A stretch of DNA of 64,000 bases from a virus: the IMG/VR virus record IMGVR_UViG_3300036760_000150, positions 62,001 through 126,000 of that record. One strand, 5' to 3'. A program made the position numbers and the translations under genes. The notes under the pieces were generated by a model that had not been told where the DNA came from, made no database searches, and was given only the letters and a program-made list of their open reading frames with translations. Each line of letters opens with the position of its first letter. Position 1 is the stretch's first letter. Below are positions 8,268 through 16,461 of this stretch, piece after piece.

Positions 8268-8859
8268 TACAAAGAAACCTAACTTCACCGAGAGAGAGTG
8301 GACCCTGTTGAGCACAGTGGCTGACACTGGAGTGAAGCCCATATCTCCCTCTCTCTCTGCAGAGATGCTGAACTTGTACATGGAGAGCTACTCTTGCGAG
8401 CAGATCGCCCATATGAACAAGGGGTTTGCCGAGGTAGATGTCCTGTACTGTCGTTACAAGTACGATTGGGATGGTCAAAGAGATCGGTATGCTAAGCAAT
8501 TGCAAGAGCAGGTTGTCCAGAAACTTGCTAAGCTGAAGATGGAGTCTATGGAGTTCTTGAGCAACATGTTGTCCATCCTTCATAAAGACGAACGAGAGAA
8601 GATGATCGCCTATCTACAATCTGGAAGAGAAGAAGACAGGCCTAAGATCTGGGCGACTAACATCACAACATACAAGTCTGTCATTGAGACCATACAGAAG
8701 CTCACTGGAGAGGATAAAATTCAGAAGCATGAAGTTAAAGCTGAGCACAGGATGATCGCATCACCAGAGCTTAAGAAGGCTATAACCAAGGATATCCAGA
8801 CCAGCCTGCTGAGGCAGCTGGTGACCGGTCCTGGTAAGGTTAAAGGTAAAGGTGAATGA
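8257..8859 (+). CDS. Probable small terminase subunit
   Basis: This 200-residue, helix-rich protein has a possible helix-turn-helix in its N-terminal third (SAEMLNLYMESYSCEQIAHM), a central amphipathic helical stretch and a basic C-terminus (GKVKGKGE). It lies directly before and overlapping the large terminase gene, the usual place of the small subunit that recognises packaging-start DNA. The ATG at 8257 has GGAAG at suitable spacing; an in-frame ATG at 8245 does not. The assignment is mainly from position and fold type. Confidence 0.55.
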   Translation: MLDDTKKPNFTEREWTLLSTVADTGVKPISPSLSAEMLNLYMESYSCEQIAHMNKGFAEVDVLYCRYKYDWDGQRDRYAKQLQEQVVQKLAKLKMESMEFLSNMLSILHKDEREKMIAYLQSGREEDRPKIWATNITTYKSVIETIQKLTGEDKIQKHEVKAEHRMIASPELKKAITKDIQTSLLRQLVTGPGKVKGKGE

Positions 8860-10765
8860 ACAGAATTTCATAGATATAAATGCTCTATCGCCCGATCAGC
8901 GCGATGAGATACTAAGAGCACTTGTTACCAAGCGTCTTACCACTCGTGAAGACCTTAGCATGTGGCTTTTGTTCTTCTTAGGCGTTGACCTTGCTGACTG
9001 TACGGTGTCTAGGTTTGCCACTTCAAATCCTTTGGATATGGTGTGGTCGATTTATCAATTTTGGGCAGATAAAACAGTCGAACACCCACTCTCCACCTTC
9101 TACATCGCCGGTCGAGCTTCTCAGAAAACACTATCTTGCGCAGTGCTTCAGGTTTTGTTGCCATTGCATTTTGGTGTTGGGGTTGTTCATTTCGGTGGCA
9201 CTAAAGATCAAGCAGGTCGAGCCTACGAGTACTTCAAGAAGTTCGTCAGTCGACCATACATACGGGGCTACCTCAAAGATGAGCCCACTCAGACTAAGAC
9301 TTTGTTCAACATAGCTGGAATAGATGAGGAGGTTGAGCATGCAAACGCATCGTTCAACGTAGCCGACAGTGAAGTTAAGATCCAGATATTGCCAATATCC
9401 TCCATGTCAGTACAGGGGCCACATGAACCAGTCGTCTCTCTTGATGAACTGTCCAGCCTCACTCCTGACAAGATCAGGGCATATGAAGACGTATCTGGCG
9501 TTCCTATCTCTAACCCTGTAGATGGTCATCCATGGGTTAAATTTGGCATTAGCTCTCGTAAAGGTAAGTACACCGTCATCGAGACTGAGTACGACAGGCG
9601 TGATAAGTCGGGTGTTATTTTTAAGTTCTGGACTGTGTTGGAGAATACCAAGGCATGTCCTGAATCTATCAGGACTAACATACCCCTTGAGATGTACGTA
9701 AATGTCTATGAGAATGTAGCGATACTGCAAGATGCTTACGATCAACTGGAACCTCTCAAGAAGTCACAGTATGAGAAGATACAGGCCTACAAGGGGTGTT
9801 ACACATGTCCCTTGAAGGCACTTTGCGCTGGCGATGCTGCTAAGCAGACGTCAACATGTAAGACTTTGAGGCCCATCACATCGACGATTCAGGAGTTTAA
9901 AGAGGCACCATCTCTTGAGTGGTTCTTGAGTCAGAAGATGTCTCTGACACCAGCTTCAGAAGGTCTGGTGTTGCCCAAGTTCAATCGTGAGAACTTTGAG
10001 AAGACTCCTCGTGAGATCTACAATATCTGGACTGGTACTGATCCTGGTAGGGAGATCACAAAGGAAGAACTTGTCGTTGAGATGATCAAGGCTGGCGTCA
10101 AGAGACATATGGGGCTTGATCATGGTTACTCGCATCCTGCTTCGTTTGTCGTGGTATTTCAAGATCCAGCCGACAACATCTACGTCATGAAAGTTATCAA
10201 GAGGGTTGGTTTGGAGCCTAACGAGGTTGTTGAGCTTGTTGCGAAGTTGAAGAACATATACCATTTAACTCGATGTCACCCTGACACGGCAAGACCTGAT
10301 GTCAACAAGATGTTGAGGAAAGTTATAAAAGTAGGTGATGATTTTGACAAAGACGTTGATAGGGGTATAACGTTGATTCGTGGCAAGATCTCCCCAACCG
10401 TTGGAAGTACTAAGTTCTTCGGTATCAAAGGTGAAGTTGAAGATTTGAGTTTTGAGCTTGAGAGGTATCACTATGATACTGACTCGGCTGGTAAGATCAC
10501 TGAAGAGGTGGTAAAGGAGCTGGATGATGCTATCGACGCGCTCTCCTACGATGCTCAGAACCAGTGGGGCAATAGTGCTGTGAACATACCTCCTGCAGAT
10601 GAAGTCAAGGGCAAAGAAGAGACGCGAGAACAGTACGCTGAGCAAGTTAAGGCTCAGATGAACAACTGGCTGTCCAGTCAGATCAGAGAGCATGTGGTAG
10701 AGCAGAAAGGTAGCGCTGGCAGCACTGGTCAATCGAAGAATTCTGGTGTGGTATGGGATTTCTGA
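8852..10765 (+). CDS. Large terminase subunit (TerL), packaging ATPase-nuclease
   Basis: This 637-residue protein has the two-domain plan of TerL. The ATPase domain shows a variant Walker A, AGRASQKTLS, near residue 90 and Walker B plus catalytic acid in VVSLDELS near 195. The RNase H-like nuclease domain has acidic residues in GLDHGYSHP (near 422) and in DDAIDALSYD (near 557). It pumps DNA into the prohead through the portal and cuts the concatemer. Between the domains is a cysteine cluster C-x2-C-x5-C-x9-C (about residues 318-337), which looks metal-binding and is unusual for TerL. The start is GTG at 8852, overlapping the upstream gene by 8 bases. Confidence 0.9.
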   Translation: MNEQNFIDINALSPDQRDEILRALVTKRLTTREDLSMWLLFFLGVDLADCTVSRFATSNPLDMVWSIYQFWADKTVEHPLSTFYIAGRASQKTLSCAVLQVLLPLHFGVGVVHFGGTKDQAGRAYEYFKKFVSRPYIRGYLKDEPTQTKTLFNIAGIDEEVEHANASFNVADSEVKIQILPISSMSVQGPHEPVVSLDELSSLTPDKIRAYEDVSGVPISNPVDGHPWVKFGISSRKGKYTVIETEYDRRDKSGVIFKFWTVLENTKACPESIRTNIPLEMYVNVYENVAILQDAYDQLEPLKKSQYEKIQAYKGCYTCPLKALCAGDAAKQTSTCKTLRPITSTIQEFKEAPSLEWFLSQKMSLTPASEGLVLPKFNRENFEKTPREIYNIWTGTDPGREITKEELVVEMIKAGVKRHMGLDHGYSHPASFVVVFQDPADNIYVMKVIKRVGLEPNEVVELVAKLKNIYHLTRCHPDTARPDVNKMLRKVIKVGDDFDKDVDRGITLIRGKISPTVGSTKFFGIKGEVEDLSFELERYHYDTDSAGKITEEVVKELDDAIDALSYDAQNQWGNSAVNIPPADEVKGKEETREQYAEQVKAQMNNWLSSQIREHVVEQKGSAGSTGQSKNSGVVWDF

Positions 10766-10779
10766 GCAAGATCAGGGAT

Positions 10780-10801
10780 TTAGGTTAAAAGCTTAATTTT
10801 A
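10780..10801 (+). promoter_or_regulatory. Phage late-type promoter element
   Basis: TTAG (10780-10783), 8 bases, then CTTAATTTTA (10792-10801), 32 bases before the ATG of the structural gene at 10833, which has its own GAGGAG site. It is one of six matches to TTA(G/T)-N8-CTTAAT(C/T)TTA, all upstream of virion genes. Confidence 0.7.
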
Positions 10802-10832
10802 TTAAGGACTTAGACATGAGGAGAAGTGTTAG

Positions 10833-11810
10833 ATGAGTACAAGTAACCTGAGGTTAGGCTGGACGGCGTACAATGATACAGCTCCCGGCAACAACCCATA
10901 CATCAAGATATTCGACCTCACATACAACCTATTGGGTGTTACATCTGCCAAACCTTTGGCTGAGAACCGTGTCATACCACCTGGCGCGACCGAGACCATA
11001 TTCGACGGCACGCGTATCACTTCCGTAGACGGTACCACTGCGTTTGATGTGACAAAACCTTACCTTGCGTTAAATACGTACAGGTTCATGCGAACTGCTG
11101 GCACACAACCTCAGTTCAGGACCAACAGAGCTATCGCTGTAGACAACACAACTGAGTTCACGGTCACAGTCAACGGTCCTATCGCAACTCTTACAAACTC
11201 AGCTGGTACTGCCCCAAACCTTGCCAGCGTCGTGGTTGGTGATGTACTACGCGTCGATCTATCTGCTGGGTTCTCGGCAAACAATCAAGGGACATTTGTA
11301 ATAATAGCCAAGACGTCTAACTCGTTGACTGTTAAGAATATATCGGCAGTTGGTGAGGTGGTTACATTGACCAACACAACAACCAACAGCTTCTTGGTGT
11401 ACAGCAACGGTGCTTTGGGTAACCAAGTGCAGGTCGGCGACAACGTCATCATATCGGCTGGTTTCAGTCAGGCTACATTCGGCACGTACACAGTGATCGA
11501 TGTCACCCCATTCTGGTTTGATGTAAATGTCGGTGCGCCGAACGGCCTTCCTCTTGAAGCAGGCATCATCACTGGATCGTCAGGTCTTGTGTTCTACAGC
11601 TCTGCCAAAAGATCTGTCATGGTGGCAGCTGAAGACCGCTGCTCTGTCAGGGTGAACGGCGATAACACAGACAACGCGTTGCTAGAGCCTAAGGAGATCG
11701 GTGATCCATCTAGGCCCGCTATATACTTCAAACATGGGACGGCCTACTCCCTTGTCATCCATAACTTGAGTTTGAGTCCACTCAACGTCGTAGTGGCTTC
11801 TGCAGAGTAA
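10833..11810 (+). CDS. Beta-rich virion protein
   Basis: This 325-residue protein is rich in Val, Thr, Asn and Gly with almost no helix-forming stretches, as expected of a head-surface or decoration protein. The middle contains two related segments: VVVGDVLRVDLSAGF ... QGTFVIIAKT and VQVGDNVIISAGF ... FGTYTVIDVT. This suggests an internal duplication of a small beta domain of about 85 residues. It lies between TerL and portal and is the first gene after a late-type promoter. I do not recognise a family. Confidence 0.75.
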   Translation: MSTSNLRLGWTAYNDTAPGNNPYIKIFDLTYNLLGVTSAKPLAENRVIPPGATETIFDGTRITSVDGTTAFDVTKPYLALNTYRFMRTAGTQPQFRTNRAIAVDNTTEFTVTVNGPIATLTNSAGTAPNLASVVVGDVLRVDLSAGFSANNQGTFVIIAKTSNSLTVKNISAVGEVVTLTNTTTNSFLVYSNGALGNQVQVGDNVIISAGFSQATFGTYTVIDVTPFWFDVNVGAPNGLPLEAGIITGSSGLVFYSSAKRSVMVAAEDRCSVRVNGDNTDNALLEPKEIGDPSRPAIYFKHGTAYSLVIHNLSLSPLNVVVASAE

Positions 11811-11816
11811 GGTGAT

Positions 11817-13793
11817 ATGAGCAACAAGAACGATACTTCTAAATCTGACAACATGTCACCCACCGACAAGAGATTCACCTCCATAGTCATGGAGAAGACT
11901 GACGTGTCGACTATGAAGGAAGATGTCTTATCACAGATCCTGCTCACCTTGAAGAAAACTCAGGACGAGGAAGTGGTCCGAGTTGCCTTTGAGGAAGATC
12001 CTACAAACAGAAGTAAGTACGCTGGGCTGTTCAAGAATCGTGGTAGTGGAATCCCCAACGAGATGCTTAAGAGAGTCAGAGACTCTGAGGAGCTGATCGG
12101 CGGAGTCATCATACCCACTCGTGCTAGACAGATCAGCCTGTTTGGTCATCCTCGTGCCAACAGATTTGATATAGGTACCACCATCAACCTGAAGCCTCAC
12201 GTCATGTCTCAGATGGATGTTCAGAAGGCAGAGGATTTAAAGAACAAAGAGATACCGAAGATCAGAGAGATGCTGATGAACTGTGGCATCAAGAAAGGTA
12301 TCACCGATCGTGAAAGACTCACGTTATCTGAGTGTATCTACGAGATCATAGAGGATGCATTGACGTTTGGTTACCTATCTATTGAGGTGCGACGCAACAC
12401 TGTTGATGAGTTCCACAGCTTCAGGCCCATAGACTCTGGCACAATCTACCAGTTTGCTACACCTGTAGGTAGCGAGTCTGAAGTTCAACGTATCAGAGCT
12501 GAAGCCAAAGAAGCGTTTAAGACTTTGACCGGGAAACCGTCTGAGCTTAACGTTAAGATCGACAAAGATGAGATCACTTGGGTTCAGGTGATAAACGGTC
12601 AAGCGAAGCAGGTGTTCACCGACAATGAACTGTTAGTTTACAACCTGTATCCTTCAACAGACATACGTCGTAACGGCTACGCATGCTCACCTATCGAGCG
12701 CATGTTGACCGCTGTCGTAACTCACATCAACATAACAAACCACAACAAATTGTTCTTCCTGAACGGTAGAGCTGCACGCAACGTCATGGTGTTTCAGTCT
12801 GAGAACTTAGACGTTGAAGACATCAAGAACATTCGTTCGCAGATGCAAGACCATATCAACTCTGCCAACGCCTCGTGGCGTATGCCAGTGTTTGGCGTCG
12901 GTCAGAACGACAAGATCGACGTGTTGCCACTTGATGGTGCTGGTCGAGACATGGAGTTTCAGTACCTGGCTGACCTTACCAAGCGTATGATCTTCGCTGC
13001 GTACCAGATGTCGCCTGATGAAGTTTCAGCTCTGTCGTACTTGTCGCGTGGCACAGGGTCACAGTCTCTTTCAGAGTCGAACAACGAGTATAAGCTTGAG
13101 GCTGCCAGAGATCTAGGTCTTCGTCCCATCTTGATGGCTATCGAGTCGTTCTTCAACGAACGTCTACTTCCTCAGATAAGCAAAGATTGGGCAGAGAACT
13201 TCTACATCAGCTTTGAAGGTCTCGACGCTGACAGCCCAGAGAAGGAAGCCACTCGCATCCAGCAGGACTCAGCCATCCACATGTCTATGAACGACATCAT
13301 GGACAGAGTCGAGAAGAAGAAAGTTCCACTTGGCGGCAGCTTCGTGCTCAACACGGCTTACATGACAGTGCTTGAGAAGTACTTCACCAAAGGTGAGATC
13401 TTAAGGGCGTTCGGTGGAGACAAGTTCAAAGACGCAGATGACGCCAAGAAGCACCCCGAGTGGGACTACTACATGGGCGACCCAGGTTCCCAGTGGTACA
13501 CGCAGGTGAAATACGGTCAGCAGCAGCAAACTCCTCCTGGAGGATCTGGAGGTGGACCACAGGACGGTGGACAACCAGGAGATCAGTCTGGCAGCACAGA
13601 GGATATGTCATCTATAGTTGATCAGCTTGGTCAGATGTTAAGCAAGGCCGAGAAAGATCTACCTAACGCTCGTAAGGAACTCTTGTCTAAGCACAAAGAC
13701 ATAAAGAACTCTATCTTGAAAGCTTGGGAACAAGAGTCTGACGCTATGTTCAAGCAGATCATCAACGCCATAGACGGCGGCGATGGACACTGA
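11817..13793 (+). CDS. Portal protein
   Basis: This 658-residue protein matches portal proteins in size, position (after TerL, before the minor head protein) and sequence style. It has a long mixed N-terminal domain, a wing and stem region with SECIYEIIEDALTFGY and QYLADLTKRMIFAAYQMSP, and a C-terminal Gln/Gly-rich linker (about residues 565-590) followed by a helical tail. Twelve copies are expected to form the DNA entry pore at one head vertex and to dock the terminase. The AAA-type segment PPGGSGGGPQDGGQ is low-complexity linker, not a P-loop. It starts 6 bases after the preceding gene. Confidence 0.88.
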   Translation: MSNKNDTSKSDNMSPTDKRFTSIVMEKTDVSTMKEDVLSQILLTLKKTQDEEVVRVAFEEDPTNRSKYAGLFKNRGSGIPNEMLKRVRDSEELIGGVIIPTRARQISLFGHPRANRFDIGTTINLKPHVMSQMDVQKAEDLKNKEIPKIREMLMNCGIKKGITDRERLTLSECIYEIIEDALTFGYLSIEVRRNTVDEFHSFRPIDSGTIYQFATPVGSESEVQRIRAEAKEAFKTLTGKPSELNVKIDKDEITWVQVINGQAKQVFTDNELLVYNLYPSTDIRRNGYACSPIERMLTAVVTHINITNHNKLFFLNGRAARNVMVFQSENLDVEDIKNIRSQMQDHINSANASWRMPVFGVGQNDKIDVLPLDGAGRDMEFQYLADLTKRMIFAAYQMSPDEVSALSYLSRGTGSQSLSESNNEYKLEAARDLGLRPILMAIESFFNERLLPQISKDWAENFYISFEGLDADSPEKEATRIQQDSAIHMSMNDIMDRVEKKKVPLGGSFVLNTAYMTVLEKYFTKGEILRAFGGDKFKDADDAKKHPEWDYYMGDPGSQWYTQVKYGQQQQTPPGGSGGGPQDGGQPGDQSGSTEDMSSIVDQLGQMLSKAEKDLPNARKELLSKHKDIKNSILKAWEQESDAMFKQIINAIDGGDGH

Positions 13794-13798
13794 CGCTT

Positions 13799-14611
13799 AT
13801 GCTGAACAAGAGTACTCGAAAACTTCTCGCTGACATCATCGCAAAGTCGTTCGACAAGTTCAAGGGGTCATTCGTAGGCCCATCTGCATCTTCTACCGGC
13901 TACCTATTTGCGCTAAGTGCTCACCCTACAAACAAGCGTGTGTCAGATGCATACGTGCACGCAAACGCGTCCTCTTCTCTTAGAGATACGATCGACAGGT
14001 CTACGATAGAGCGGATCGAAGCCACTGCAGCCAACTACGTCGATGCCTTGAAGCAGAAGGCCGTGTCAGACATACTGCGAACTGTTGAGGAGAACCTGGC
14101 AGAGGCTAAGAATAAAGGCATGCTTAAGGGTGTGTCTCCTCAGATGTTCTTGAGGTCTGAGGATGGTCGAGAGATCATGGACAAGATCAGAGACCAGTTG
14201 ATGGACCAGAAGAAGAAGATAGATCGAGGCATCGAGCTGATCGCAAACGTGGAGCTTCATAACGCACAGAACCATGGGGTAGCTGACGCCATCTTGGGTA
14301 TGGCCAAGTCCATCGGTGATGCTGACCCTACTGTGGCGAAGTTCGGTGTTGTCGACGACAAACTATGCAAGGACTGCAAGAGGCTGTGGCACACAGAAGA
14401 GAACATCAAAGTTCCTAAGGTCTACAAGATGAGCGAGTTGGCTGGCGACTCTGGCGATTGGAAGAGTAGAGTGGCATCAGTGTCGAGCACCCACCCTGCA
14501 TGTCGCCACGTTCTTACGTACATCTCAAAGGGCTTTGGGTTTGACAAAGCTGGCCGTCTTCGCTATGTCGGCAAAGACCATGACGAACACAAATCTCAAG
14601 GTGGAGCCTAA
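13799..14611 (+). CDS. Minor head protein, SPP1 gp7/Mu F-like C-terminus
   Basis: This 270-residue protein lies just after portal, where gp7/F-type minor head proteins sit. The N-terminal part is helical. The C-terminal part shows the family pattern: a DDKLCKDC cysteine pair near 192, a conserved SEL segment, then STHPACRH near 233 with the HP-x-C-R motif. These proteins usually enter the prohead with the portal and may travel with the DNA. The paired cysteines suggest metal binding. It starts 6 bases after the portal stop. Confidence 0.8.
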   Translation: MLNKSTRKLLADIIAKSFDKFKGSFVGPSASSTGYLFALSAHPTNKRVSDAYVHANASSSLRDTIDRSTIERIEATAANYVDALKQKAVSDILRTVEENLAEAKNKGMLKGVSPQMFLRSEDGREIMDKIRDQLMDQKKKIDRGIELIANVELHNAQNHGVADAILGMAKSIGDADPTVAKFGVVDDKLCKDCKRLWHTEENIKVPKVYKMSELAGDSGDWKSRVASVSSTHPACRHVLTYISKGFGFDKAGRLRYVGKDHDEHKSQGGA

Positions 14612-14612
14612 A

Positions 14613-14729
14613 CTACCTGACAAGGTAGGCGAGTAAGGCGAACAAGATGCAGACATCTATGGCTCCAGCTATGTACCATGTGGCTTTGTAACTTCTTAAC
14701 TTCATTATAAAATATCTAAATCTGTTCAT
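14613..14729 (-). CDS. Small membrane protein antisense to the head operon
   Basis: This 38-residue frame starts at an ATG with GGAAGGA 5 bases upstream. It has a basic N-terminus (MNRFRYFIMKLR) and one hydrophobic segment, WYIAGAIDVCILFALLAYLV, a textbook single transmembrane helix. It is on the opposite strand to its neighbours and lies in the only sizeable gap of the head operon. Sigma-70-like sequences lie upstream on its own strand (for example TTGTAA-N16-TATGAT). The function is unknown. Its size and position suit a small inner-membrane moron protein. Confidence 0.55.
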   Translation of the reverse strand: MNRFRYFIMKLRSYKATWYIAGAIDVCILFALLAYLVR

Positions 14730-14794
14730 ATTTCCTTCCATGTTCAGTATCTTTGAACATCGATTTATCGCTGATCATCGATAGTTGATATGAT

Positions 14795-14827
14795 ACAAAA
14801 CTATCACATGTGACACAAGAGTTTTGT
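14795..14827. repeat. Nested dyad symmetry in the gap before the prohead protease gene
   Basis: ACAAAACT (14795-14802) pairs perfectly with AGTTTTGT (14820-14827). Between them is the perfect 10-base palindrome TCACATGTGA (14804-14813), and TGTGACA occurs twice nearby as a direct repeat. The stretch looks like an operator for a dimeric regulator or a folded RNA. It lies upstream of the small minus-strand gene and of the late promoter at 14875-14896. Confidence 0.4.
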
Positions 14828-14874
14828 GACATCATTTGTGTAATCATACTGAAAAGATAAGATATTACAATAAC

Positions 14875-14896
14875 TTATATCAGAACCTTAATCTTA
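14875..14896 (+). promoter_or_regulatory. Phage late-type promoter element
   Basis: TTAT (14875-14878), 8 bases, then CTTAATCTTA (14887-14896). It directly abuts the prohead protease start codons (ATG at 14897 and 14903), so a transcript from it would have almost no leader. Confidence 0.6.
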
Positions 14897-14902
14897 ATGT
14901 AT

Positions 14903-15841
14903 ATGGCAGCCTTAAAGAAGAACTTGATAGTTGAGGGAGTACTCACAGCCCAAGTACCTGACACGGCTGGTGAAGTCCTTGACATATCTGGCGCCGACAT
15001 AAGCGACCTTAAGACTGGTCGTAGCCCCGTCAACACTGAACATATCAACCCGGACGACATCAAGAAAGACAGTGACGACAACGGGTTCCAGTCTATCGTG
15101 GGCCGCGTGATTGACGCAAAAAAGATCTTCAGCGAAGAAGACTGTGACAGCCCTGATGAACTTAGGGCTTACAAGAACCTCAAAGTGCCTTTAATCTGGG
15201 GTAAGATCGAGATATTCGACAACGACAAGTCGCACGACAACGCTCGTGCTGCAGCCTCGATCATCAGGAACTACGCCGATGCAGGTGTCAAGCAGTTGCT
15301 TGGGTACTCTGTCGAAGGCAACACATTGAGAAGAGACGGAAATTTACTTAAAGAAACGGTGATCAAGAGGATCGCCTTGACAGCCAAGCCTGCTAACAAG
15401 GCAGCTGTCGTTCAGGTTGTGAAGGACCAGCCGCAATCTACCTCTGCTTCTATTACAAAGTCAACGAGTAGCATTGGCGGCTATGAGCCCCTCTTTAAAT
15501 CTGAGAACTTCATGAGCCACATGCGCGTGGTCAAGGATGACTACGGTCTGTCAGGCGCCATCTTCAAGTTGAAGAAAGCTCTGACGGCAGGTGGTTCAAA
15601 CGTACCCCCAGGCAACCTCACGAACGGGTCGGCGTTGCAGCCAGAGTCCCAGCTAGGAAAGCTAAAGAAACTGATCGGACGACAGAAGATCAGTAGGGAC
15701 CTTCTAAGACGCCATCTACCTAAGATCTCTGAGGAAGACCTGGACAAGGTCGAAGCTGTCCTGAAGGCAGAGCGTGAGGCTGTAGACCTCAAATCTGCGC
15801 AGGATACCTACGACCAGATAACTAAAGGTTTTAAACAATAA
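14903..15841 (+). CDS. Prohead maturation protease
   Basis: This 312-residue protein resembles HK97-type (U35) prohead proteases in its first 180 residues. It has an N-terminal strand VEGVLTAQVPD, a NTEHIN segment that may hold the catalytic histidine, an IVGRVID strand, LLGYSVEG, and the characteristic late motif IKRIALTAKPANKAA. Such serine proteases cut scaffold and capsid N-termini in the prohead. A flexible Ser/Thr linker follows, then a segment (about residues 223-250) that closely matches the N-terminus of the major capsid protein, then a helical tail. ATG 14903 is chosen over 14897 because the late promoter ends at 14896; neither has a Shine-Dalgarno site. Catalytic residues are inferred from pattern only. 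Confidence 0.75.
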   Translation: MAALKKNLIVEGVLTAQVPDTAGEVLDISGADISDLKTGRSPVNTEHINPDDIKKDSDDNGFQSIVGRVIDAKKIFSEEDCDSPDELRAYKNLKVPLIWGKIEIFDNDKSHDNARAAASIIRNYADAGVKQLLGYSVEGNTLRRDGNLLKETVIKRIALTAKPANKAAVVQVVKDQPQSTSASITKSTSSIGGYEPLFKSENFMSHMRVVKDDYGLSGAIFKLKKALTAGGSNVPPGNLTNGSALQPESQLGKLKKLIGRQKISRDLLRRHLPKISEEDLDKVEAVLKAEREAVDLKSAQDTYDQITKGFKQ

Positions 15842-15861
15842 ATGATAATGTTTCTGCCTAT

Positions 15862-15883
15862 TTAACAAGATAACTTAACATTA
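15862..15883 (+). promoter_or_regulatory. Degenerate late-type promoter element
   Basis: TTAA (15862-15865), 8 bases, then CTTAACATTA (15874-15883). It keeps the spacing of the late element with two changes in the core, and lies upstream of the structured leader and the gene at 15959. Confidence 0.4.
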
Positions 15884-15939
15884 TGTCTTGTACACACGGC
15901 GGATGGCATGTTTCATCGTGCCCGTTCCCCCGCAAGACA
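15884..15939 (+). promoter_or_regulatory. Structured mRNA leader
   Basis: TGTCTTG (15884-15890) pairs with CAAGACA (15933-15939), and inside them GGCATG pairs with CGTGCC (one G-U pair). Together they form a two-tier hairpin just before the ribosome site AAGGAG (15947-15952) of the next gene. It could stabilise the mRNA of an abundant head protein or tune its translation. Confidence 0.45.
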
Positions 15940-15958
15940 AAACGATAAGGAGATGTAG

Positions 15959-16414
15959 ATGTCAGCACAAATCGCTAAATCCAGCACACTGATGCTTAAG
16001 TTGAAGGAAGAGCTTCGTCAGAAGCTGCCCTCATTCGTGCAAACAGACAACGTGGACAGCAACGGCTACCCCACCTTGCTCTTGAGCGCAGACTCCACAC
16101 CCGCTGCTGGTGAACAGAACATGTTCATCCGCATCACCACGATGTCTAGCCCCTTTGTCGACTCCATCGGACAGTCACAGTCGGTCTACGGCCCTCATGT
16201 GATCCAGTCTGTTGAAGAAGCCAGTACAATCTCTGGAGTCTCACTTTTGACTCTTGCCAACCGGTCGAAGATCGATTGGTGTATCACCCGCGCTGGATGC
16301 CAAGAAGAGAAGTACCTCAGAGCCAATGGGGCAGCCCCCGGCCTCTCTGATATCACTTCTGGTAACCTTGTGTCTAAAGTTGCGGACGCGTACTTCGCGC
16401 TCTCTCACCAGTAA
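15959..16414 (+). CDS. Probable head decoration/stabilisation protein
   Basis: This 151-residue protein, without membrane segments, lies between the prohead protease and the scaffold-like and major capsid genes, the usual place of a small decoration protein. The middle is beta-rich (GYPTLLLSADSTP, NMFIRITTMSS) and the C-terminal third is short helices. A strong ribosome site (AAGGAG) and a folded leader suggest high expression. The family is not recognised; the role is inferred from position. Confidence 0.6.
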   Translation: MSAQIAKSSTLMLKLKEELRQKLPSFVQTDNVDSNGYPTLLLSADSTPAAGEQNMFIRITTMSSPFVDSIGQSQSVYGPHVIQSVEEASTISGVSLLTLANRSKIDWCITRAGCQEEKYLRANGAAPGLSDITSGNLVSKVADAYFALSHQ

Positions 16415-16461
16415 GCAACTGGAGAAAAAAACGGTTACTTGTTGGAAAGAGAGGAGATGTT

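Noticed and set aside
13540-13580. Gly/Pro-rich stretch in the portal protein that resembles a P-loop
   Set aside because: It has no GKT/S ending and lies in a C-terminal linker, so it is low-complexity sequence.
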